Source: an uncultured Desulfovibrio sp.
GTDB taxonomy: Bacteria > Desulfobacterota > Desulfovibrionia > Desulfovibrionales > Desulfovibrionaceae
Assembly: GCA_945871415.1 (NCBI GenBank)
Contig: CAMBWG010000164.1
Span: 1-5,595, forward strand
Direction: 5' to 3'
Length of the DNA: 5,595 bases
Each line of letters starts with the position of its first letter. Positions within the stretch are counted from its first letter, which is position 1. Below are positions 1 through 4,454 of this stretch, piece by piece. Below the pieces are notes generated by a model. The model had not been told where the DNA came from and ran no database searches. It saw only the letters and a list, made by a program, of their open reading frames with translations. The translations under genes were made by a program, and so were the position numbers.

Positions 1-9
1 GGCCTTATG

Positions 10-34
10 GTTTGAAACGCAACGCGTTTCAAAC
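10..34. repeat. Perfect 11-bp inverted repeat in leader of first gene
   Basis: The arms GTTTGAAACGC (10-20) and GCGTTTCAAAC (24-34) are exact reverse complements separated by AAC. In RNA this is a stable stem with a 3-base loop, and two G-U pairs could extend it outward. It lies 36 bases before the start codon at 71. No T-run follows on either strand, so it is not a canonical intrinsic terminator. It could be an operator, an mRNA processing or stabilising hairpin, or the end of an intergenic repeat copy. The structure is seen directly; the role is unknown. Confidence 0.7.
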
Positions 35-70
35 TGAAAATGCTCTAAAGATATCAGAAAAGGAAAAACA

Positions 71-526
71 ATGAATCCTGTCTTACTGGAAATACTGCCG
101 CAAATCCGCGCTGGCATGTGTTGCAGTCAGCTGCTGGCCGCGCTGGCTTTGCAGGTGCGCGGCGAGGAAAATACAGTCTGGCTGCTGGCCGCGCGCGGCC
201 TGTGCCACGGCGTGGGCCAGTCCGGCGGGCCGTGCGGTCTGCTGGGCGGCGGGGCCATGATCCTTGCCTATTTGTCCGGGCAGGACAACGAGCCGCATCC
301 CATGCTGGAAGCCATGTGCAACGACTACGCCGAATGGTTTTATGACGCGTGCGCCGACTTCGGCGGCTATGGCTGCGAGCAGGTCAGCGCGGGGCTTATG
401 CGGCAGGCCGGAGCCGTGTCCGATGACGGCAGGCCCGACATGCAGGTCTGCGGCGAGCTGCTGGCGCGCTGCTGGGGAACGATTCTTGAGATTCTGGAAA
501 ACTACAACGTGGACATGGCTGGTTGA
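71..526 (+). CDS. C-GCAxxG-C-C family cysteine-rich protein (DVU_1555-like)
   Basis: A 151-residue, probably cytoplasmic protein with no signal peptide or membrane segment. It carries the spaced Cys/Gly pattern of the C-GCAxxG-C-C (C_GCAxxG_C_C) family: a Cys-Cys pair at 17-18 (MCCSQLL), Cys45, the core GGPCGLLGGG around Cys55, then Cys94, FGGYGC ending at Cys102, and Cys127/Cys134. The family is thought to bind metal or act in redox chemistry, but no reaction is established. The match to the Desulfovibrio subgroup called DVU_1555 is from memory. The start is ATG 71, with AAAGGA (59-64) six bases upstream. The stop codon is two bases before the ATG of the radical SAM gene, so the two are almost certainly cotranscribed and translationally coupled. 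A role as metal carrier or electron donor to that iron-sulfur enzyme is inference. Confidence 0.85.
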   Translation: MNPVLLEILPQIRAGMCCSQLLAALALQVRGEENTVWLLAARGLCHGVGQSGGPCGLLGGGAMILAYLSGQDNEPHPMLEAMCNDYAEWFYDACADFGGYGCEQVSAGLMRQAGAVSDDGRPDMQVCGELLARCWGTILEILENYNVDMAG

Positions 527-528
527 TC

Positions 529-1884
529 ATGGATGCCCATACCGCCCTGCATCAGACGCAGAGCGTCTGCCCGGAATGCCTGCGCCGCATCGACGCCACC
601 TATCGCCTTGCGCCCGACGGACGCATCTTTCTGCACAAACACTGCCCGCAGCACGGCGACTTCCGCACGCCGGTCTGGCGTCAGGGCCAGGGACTGCCGG
701 ATTTTCTGGACTGGGTGACGGAGCGCATCCCCGCGCCGCCCCGACAGCCCGGACATGTCGCGGACAAGGGCTGCCCTTACGATTGCGGCCTCTGCCCGGA
801 TCACGCTCAGCATACCTGCACCGGCCTCATTGAAGTAACGCAGCGCTGCAACATGGCCTGTCCCGTCTGTTATGCCGCGGCAGCGGGAAACTCTTCCGGC
901 GATCTGAGCGCCGACGAAGTGCTGAACCGTCTGCGCGGCCTGCGGACAGTTTCCGGCGCGTGCAACGTTCAGTTTTCCGGCGGCGAACCGACGCTGTGCG
1001 ACTTTCTGCCGGAGAGCATCTCTGCGGCGCGGAAACTGGGCTTCGGTCTGGTGCAGGTCAACAGCAACGGCCTGCGGCTGGCCACGGAAGAAGGCTATGC
1101 CCGCCGTCTCCGGGAAGCCGGACTGGATTCCGTCTATCTGCAATGGGACGGGCTGGATGACGCCGTTTTCCAAACGCTGCGAGGGCGCGATTGTCTGGAC
1201 TTCAAACAAGAAGCCCTGCGTCGCTGCGGCGAGGTCGGGCTGGGCGTCGTGCTGGTCTGCACGCTGGTTCGCGGCGTCAACGACGGCACGATCGGCGACC
1301 TGCTCCGCTGGGCCGTACAGCAGGGCCCCGTGGTACGCGGTCTGCATTTTCAGCCCGCGGCCTCCTTCGGGCGCACGCCGTGGTCTCTGGACGAAAGCCC
1401 CCGGCTGACGCTGCCCGATCTCATGCTGGCGCTGGAGCAGCAAAGCGGCGGCATGGTCAGAGCCCGGCATCTGCACGCCCCGTCCTGCGAACATTCCCTG
1501 TGCTCGTTCAGCGCCGTCTATGCGCGGGAAGGCCGGGGCCTCTCCGCCGAACCGGCGGGCGCTGCCTGCTGCGGCGGCAGCGGTTCACGACTGGACAATG
1601 CCGAAGGCGCGCGCCGTTCGCGGGCCTTTGTGGCCGGACACTGGGGCTCGCCGCACTCCGAACCGGCCGCCGCCGACAGCTTTTCCCGCTTCCTGAATAC
1701 CTCCGGCGCGGATCGACGCTTCACGGTCTCGGCCATGGCTTTTCAGGACGCCTTGAGTTTTGACATTGAGCGGGTACGCGGCTGCTGCATCCACATTGTC
1801 ACCGGTCCCGGAACGCTCATTCCCTTCTGTGCCTATAATCTGACGTCCTGCAACGGGCAGCCGCTCTACAGGGGGCGCGTATGA
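529..1884 (+). CDS. trsS: Radical SAM protein, TrsS type (tetraether-synthase-like layout)
   Basis: A 451-residue radical SAM enzyme. An N-terminal metal-site segment has CPEC (14-17) and HCPQHG (38-43), resembling a rubredoxin or zinc knuckle. Next come GCPYDCGLCPDHAQHTC (81-97) and, directly after, the S-adenosylmethionine cluster motif CNMACPVC (CX3CX2C; Cys107, 111, 114). FSGGEPTL follows as the SAM-binding GGE motif. The C-terminal part has CEHSLCSF, ACCGG, RGCCIHIV and PFCAYNLTS, which could hold auxiliary clusters. The GCPYDCGLCP...H leader joined to the cluster motif is what I know from MJ0619/Tes-type radical SAM proteins, which join lipid tails in archaea. The name TrsS (radical SAM (seleno)protein) is from recalled NCBI family naming; no in-frame TGA is present here, so this copy uses ordinary Cys. 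ATG 529 is preferred over TTG 523, which overlaps the upstream stop codon. The Shine-Dalgarno match is weak, consistent with translational coupling. The gene overlaps the ligase by ATGA. The substrate is unknown. Confidence 0.85.
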   Translation: MDAHTALHQTQSVCPECLRRIDATYRLAPDGRIFLHKHCPQHGDFRTPVWRQGQGLPDFLDWVTERIPAPPRQPGHVADKGCPYDCGLCPDHAQHTCTGLIEVTQRCNMACPVCYAAAAGNSSGDLSADEVLNRLRGLRTVSGACNVQFSGGEPTLCDFLPESISAARKLGFGLVQVNSNGLRLATEEGYARRLREAGLDSVYLQWDGLDDAVFQTLRGRDCLDFKQEALRRCGEVGLGVVLVCTLVRGVNDGTIGDLLRWAVQQGPVVRGLHFQPAASFGRTPWSLDESPRLTLPDLMLALEQQSGGMVRARHLHAPSCEHSLCSFSAVYAREGRGLSAEPAGAACCGGSGSRLDNAEGARRSRAFVAGHWGSPHSEPAAADSFSRFLNTSGADRRFTVSAMAFQDALSFDIERVRGCCIHIVTGPGTLIPFCAYNLTSCNGQPLYRGRV

Positions 1885-2975
1885 CCGGCCCCTGTGTGCT
1901 GGATGCCTGGATTTCCCGCGAGTGCGACGGCCCGGAGGCCCTGCCGCTGCCGGATCGCGTACGCGCAACCCAGTTGCGCCTGCTGCGACAGACGCTGGCC
2001 TGGGCGGCGACGCACAGCCGCTTCTATAAAAGGACGCTGGCCGGACGCGATTTGCAGCTCCGCTCCCTTGCGGAGCTGGCCCGTCTGCCCTTTACCACTG
2101 TGGAAGACCTGCGCCGCTGGCAGGATTTTCTCTGCATCTCGCAAGGCGATGTGCAACGCATTGTGACCCTGCAAACCTCCGGCAGCACGGGCCTGCCCAA
2201 GCGTCTTGCCTTTTCCGAACACGATTTGAAGCGCACGGCCCTCTTCTTTGCCGTAGGGATGCGGCAGTTAATCGAACCGGGGCAATCGCTGCTGGTGCTG
2301 CTCCCCGGCGCGGATCGTCCCGACGGTGTGACGGATCTGCTCCGGCAGGCCCTGTCTCCCGCAGGCATTCGCGTGGAGGGCGGCAACCCGGCCGCCACGC
2401 CGGAAAGTCTGCGTGAGGATTTCGAGCGCGTCCGGCCCGATACCATCATCGGCGGCCCGGAACAGCTGGAAGCCCTGCTGCATGCAGCCGCGCGTGATGC
2501 CACGCTGCATGCAGCCGCCTGTCATTTGCACGGCGCGCTGTCCAGCGGAGGCGTCTTTCGCCCGGAACTACAGGAGAGCATCAGCGCGGCCTTTTCCTGT
2601 CTGACGCTCGATCACTACGGCCTGACGGAATCCGGCTTCGGCGGCGGCGTGCAATGTCCCGCCCGGGAAGGTCATCATCTGCGGGAGCTGGACTGCCTCA
2701 TAGAGATTATTGATCCCGTCACCGGAGTCCCCCTGCCGGAAGGACAGGTGGGCGAGCTGGTCCTGACAACCCTGCAACGGGAAGCCATGCCCCTTGTCCG
2801 TTATCGTACCGGTGACTCCGCCTCGCTCCTGCCCGGCCCCTGCGCCTGCGGCAGTCCGCTGCATCGCCTCGGCCCCGTTCTGGGCCGCTACGTCCGCGAA
2901 GGCGACGCCATCGTGCTGCGCGCCGTTCCCAAGGGGGCTGGAGGCGCTCTTGAGGGGGGAAGGGGAACCCTTTAG
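1881..2975 (+). CDS. PaaK-like AMP-dependent ligase (DVU_1553-like), C-terminus truncated
   Basis: A 364-residue member of the adenylate-forming superfamily, closest in appearance to phenylacetate-CoA ligases (PaaK). These activate a carboxylic acid with ATP and then pass it to CoA. Visible motifs are the N-terminal HSRFYK segment, the phosphate-binding loop TSGSTGLPK (99-107), DHYGLTE (244-250) and YRTGD (308-312) with the ATP-ribose-binding Asp312. Then come PGPCACG, a possible metal-binding Cys pair, and RLGPVLGR (329-336). PaaK proteins continue for about 100 residues after this hinge as a mobile lid that carries a catalytic lysine. Here the protein stops about 28 residues later, and its last eight residues (LEGGRGTL) plus the TAG stop are encoded by the left arm of a palindromic repeat. 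The lid is therefore missing, either by truncation or as a family trait. The start is ATG 1881, overlapping the radical SAM stop (ATGA), with AGGGGG at 1870-1875. The substrate is unknown; adenylation without CoA transfer is possible. Confidence 0.8.
   Translation: MTGPCVLDAWISRECDGPEALPLPDRVRATQLRLLRQTLAWAATHSRFYKRTLAGRDLQLRSLAELARLPFTTVEDLRRWQDFLCISQGDVQRIVTLQTSGSTGLPKRLAFSEHDLKRTALFFAVGMRQLIEPGQSLLVLLPGADRPDGVTDLLRQALSPAGIRVEGGNPAATPESLREDFERVRPDTIIGGPEQLEALLHAAARDATLHAAACHLHGALSSGGVFRPELQESISAAFSCLTLDHYGLTESGFGGGVQCPAREGHHLRELDCLIEIIDPVTGVPLPEGQVGELVLTTLQREAMPLVRYRTGDSASLLPGPCACGSPLHRLGPVLGRYVREGDAIVLRAVPKGAGGALEGGRGTL
2477..2518 (+). repeat. 15-bp direct repeat inside the ligase gene
   Basis: GCTGCATGCAGCCGC occurs exactly at 2477-2491 and again at 2504-2518, a 27-base (nine-codon) offset that keeps frame. 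It encodes LHAAA twice (LLHAAARDATLHAAACH). Each copy contains the 10-base palindrome CTGCATGCAG. The sequence after each copy diverges, so this is either an old nine-codon tandem duplication or chance similarity in an alanine-rich helix. Confidence 0.6.
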
Positions 2976-3008
2976 CTCGCGCGTAAAGGGTTCCCCTTCC
3001 CCCCTCAA
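2950..3008. repeat. Palindrome with perfect 25-bp arms at the ligase 3' end
   Basis: The left arm 2950-2974 and right arm 2984-3008 are exact reverse complements around a 9-base loop (GCTCGCGCG). The arms are runs of G (or C) broken by AA, ending in CCCTTTA on the left. The ligase stop codon (2973-2975) sits at the loop edge. The transcript would form a very strong hairpin able to stop 3'-exonucleases or slow polymerase. The bases that follow (AAACTCCCCCC) contain no T-run, so it is not a textbook intrinsic terminator. The G/C-rich AAGGGGAACCCTTT style resembles intergenic palindromic repeats I associate with Desulfovibrionaceae, but a genome-wide copy number cannot be checked here. Confidence 0.85.
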
Positions 3009-3081
3009 ACTCCCCCCATCCCTTCCCAAACGAGCTTTCTTCTGGAGGATGCCCGGCACGGAAACACAGGAGTTTTCCTGT

Positions 3082-3226
3082 CGGCAACCGTCCCCCGATG
3101 AAACATTGCTGTTTTAAGTATTGCATATTCTTAGAGTATTTTTACCTTTAAAAACGACACAACGCCGCCTCGCGCTTCACCTTTTCCAAAGGTAAAACGC
3201 TCTATAACATCGGGGGACGGTGACCG
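3082..3226. repeat. 145-bp element bounded by ~19-bp inverted repeats
   Basis: ACCGTCCCCCGATG (3087-3100) and CATCGGGGGACGGT (3208-3221) are exact reverse complements. Three further pairs beyond two mismatches extend the arms to 3082-3100 and 3208-3226 (17 of 19 paired). The interior is clearly AT-richer than the neighbouring genes. No flanking target duplication is visible and there is no coding sequence inside, so it could be a small MITE-like or other non-autonomous repeat, or a regulatory structure. The arms are certain; the mobile-element interpretation is tentative. Confidence 0.6.
3125..3210. repeat. Nested inverted repeat inside the 145-bp element
   Basis: TTTTACCTTT (3140-3149) and AAAGGTAAAA (3188-3197) are exact reverse complements. 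The similarity continues imperfectly outward: reading both arms in the same sense, each shows AAAGGTAAAA, then CTCTA within two to four bases, then an A/T-rich tail (3125-3149 and 3188-3210). The loop between them (3150-3187) is GC-richer. The paired arms may be two facing copies of one short motif, such as a protein-binding site or repeat end. Confidence 0.55.
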
Positions 3227-3296
3227 GAGTGCAGACGGTAGCACTACCGCAACGCCCCAAAATTCAAATAAAAGCGCGCTGGGGAGAGGTGGGGGT

Positions 3297-3377
3297 TTGG
3301 GGGAAGAACTACGGGAACGCCTTTCCTGCGGAAAGGCTGGGCCCTCTCGCGCCAGCAGAGGGGGTCCCCTCCCCCAA
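3297..3377 (+). promoter_or_regulatory. Predicted multi-hairpin structure upstream of xdhC-like gene
   Basis: Two perfect stem-loops lie side by side. GCCTTTCC (3319-3326) pairs with GGAAAGGC (3330-3337) over a 3-base loop, and CCCTCT (3342-3347) pairs with AGAGGG (3357-3362) over 9 bases. TTGGGGG (3297-3303) can pair with CCCCCAA (3371-3377) to enclose both in a branched fold. It ends 39 bases before the ATG at 3417. There is no T-run for termination. It may be a structured leader or another palindromic repeat copy; no known riboswitch is recognised. Confidence 0.45.
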
Positions 3378-3384
3378 CATTTTA

Positions 3385-3390
3385 TATAAC
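3385..3390 (+). promoter_or_regulatory. Possible -10 box for the XdhC/NTP-transferase pair
   Basis: TATAAC sits in an AT-rich patch (3379-3400) unlike its GC-rich surroundings, 26 bases before the start codon at 3417. No good -35 hexamer is present at 16-18 bases upstream, because that stretch is the G/C hairpin. The call is weak and rests on composition, position, and the need for transcription after a 441-base gap. Confidence 0.25.
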
Positions 3391-3416
3391 AACAATAAAC
3401 AGCGAGGGCACGTTCC

Positions 3417-4454
3417 ATGAACAGCCTGTTATCAGAGATTGTGAGGCATCTGGCGGCCGGGGAGGCCGTTGCCACGGCGACCATAGTGTATCAGGATGGT
3501 TCCGCGCCGCGCGGGGCCGGTTCCAAGCTGCTGGCTGACGCGAGCGGTCTGCTGTGCGGCACGACGGGCGGCGGGCTGGCCGAAGCTCAGGCCATCGAGG
3601 CCTGCGCGCAGGCCCTGCGCAGCGGACAGGCAACGGAGCTGAACTTTGTCATGGACGGACAGCTTGCCGCCAATGCGGAAATGATCTGCGGCGGACAGGT
3701 CCGGCTGCTCATAGAGCCTTTTTTGCCGGACGCGGCCCCTCTTGCGCTTTTGCGGCAGGCGGCGCAGGATGAGCGGGGGGACGGCTGCGTGGCACTGCGA
3801 CCCTTTCCCCCGGACGGTGAGACGCCGTGGAGCCTGCTGACGGCGGACGGTCGCCTGCTGGGCGCGCCGCTGACGCTGACGCCGGAAAATCTGACGACGC
3901 TGCGCGGCATGACGGAAGCCGCGGTGATTTCCGTGAGCGGAAAGACGCTGTTTGCCGAACCGTACCGCCCGGCGCAACGGCTGATCATCGCGGGAGGCGG
4001 ACACGTCTCCCGCCCGACGGTCACCGCCGGGGCGCTGGCGGGCTTTGAAGTGCACGTTCTGGATGACAGAGCCGAATTTGCGCGGCCGGAGCGCTTTCCC
4101 GAAGCCGCTTCCACACGGGTCGTGCCGGACTTTGCCCATAGCTTTGACGAACTCGCTCCCGGAACGCGGGACTATATTGTGATTGTGACACGCGGCCATC
4201 TGCATGACGGAACGGTACTGGCGCAGGCCCTGCGCACAGAGGCAGGCTATATCGGCATGATCGGCAGCAGCCGCAAAAAAGAACAGGTTTTTCAGCGTAT
4301 GCGGGAAGAAGGCTTTACCCGGACGGACCTGGAGCGCGTGCATTCGCCCATAGGCCTTGCCATCGGCGCGGAAACGCCGGAAGAAATCGCCATCAGCATC
4401 ATTGCCCAGTGCATTGCTCACAGGCGGGGAGCGCCGTGCGGACGCTGGCGCTGA
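3417..4454 (+). CDS. XdhC/CoxI-family molybdenum hydroxylase maturation protein
   Basis: A 345-residue cytoplasmic protein with both XdhC domains. The N-terminal XdhC_CoxI part has ATIVYQDGSAPRGAGSK (21-37), TTGGGLAEAQA and EMICGGQVRLLIEPF. The C-terminal Rossmann-like part has IIAGGGHVSRP (190-200), VLDDRAEF (214-221), VTRGHLHDG, YIGMIGSSRKK (278-288) and VHSPIGLAIGAETPEEIAISI (from 308). XdhC is known to bind the molybdenum cofactor, aid its sulfuration, and deliver it to xanthine-dehydrogenase-family enzymes. The length is normal and no key motif is missing. The start is ATG 3417, with GAGGG (3404-3408) eight bases upstream. It overlaps the next gene by 19 bases, so the two are coupled. 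The client enzyme is not in the window. In D. vulgaris the equivalent block lies, as I recall, near an aldehyde oxidoreductase gene, a likely client. Confidence 0.93.
   Translation: MNSLLSEIVRHLAAGEAVATATIVYQDGSAPRGAGSKLLADASGLLCGTTGGGLAEAQAIEACAQALRSGQATELNFVMDGQLAANAEMICGGQVRLLIEPFLPDAAPLALLRQAAQDERGDGCVALRPFPPDGETPWSLLTADGRLLGAPLTLTPENLTTLRGMTEAAVISVSGKTLFAEPYRPAQRLIIAGGGHVSRPTVTAGALAGFEVHVLDDRAEFARPERFPEAASTRVVPDFAHSFDELAPGTRDYIVIVTRGHLHDGTVLAQALRTEAGYIGMIGSSRKKEQVFQRMREEGFTRTDLERVHSPIGLAIGAETPEEIAISIIAQCIAHRRGAPCGRWR
4426..4430 (+). promoter_or_regulatory. Ribosome binding site that fixes a GTG start
   Basis: GGGGA lies five bases before GTG 4436, inside the end of the XdhC-family gene. 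No other start codon lies in frame nearby upstream. The next in-frame ATG (4481) would cut away the LAAGFSSR nucleotide-binding motif, so the GTG is the supported start. Confidence 0.6.

Larger units (their letters stand above)
2976..3416. other. 441-base intergenic region rich in inverted repeats
   Basis: No convincing gene lies between the ligase and the XdhC-family gene. The short open frames here (for example minus strand from 3484, plus strand 3220-3420) are low-complexity, match nothing I recognise, and overlap the repeats. The stretch holds, in order: the right arm of the 25-bp-arm palindrome; an AT-richer element bounded by inverted repeats (3082-3226); a small palindrome CGGTAG-CA-CTACCG (3236-3249); and a G/C-rich multi-hairpin leader (3297-3377) just before the next gene. 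The contrast with the tight overlaps on both sides suggests repeat insertion into what was once a continuous operon. Confidence 0.7.

Noticed and set aside
502..1494. 330-residue open frame on the minus strand
   Set aside because: Antisense to the radical SAM gene, whose translation carries clear family motifs. The minus-strand translation is Arg/Ala/Gln-rich with no recognisable domain, typical of GC-rich shadow frames.
2950..3008. Intrinsic (rho-independent) terminator
   Set aside because: The hairpin is strong enough, but no T-run follows the stem on either strand, so it is listed as a palindromic repeat.
3220..3249. Similarity to a common Illumina TruSeq adapter (23 of the first 30 bases by eye; translation VTGVQTVALPQ versus the notorious adapter-derived VTGVQTCALPI)
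   Set aside because: Adapter contamination would be nearly exact and would usually lie at a contig end. Here the mismatches are spread through the match, it sits mid-window beside native inverted repeats, and it includes its own palindrome. Coincidence is more likely; read coverage across the site would settle it.
2976..3416. CRISPR array or RNA gene in the 441-base gap
   Set aside because: There are inverted repeats but no regularly spaced direct repeats, and no tRNA-like cloverleaf or rRNA sequence was recognised.
3131..3484. 117-residue minus-strand frame through the intergenic repeats
   Set aside because: It is composed of translated inverted repeats and Pro/Arg/Ser-rich low-complexity sequence and runs into the XdhC-family gene; no family resemblance or good ribosome binding site.
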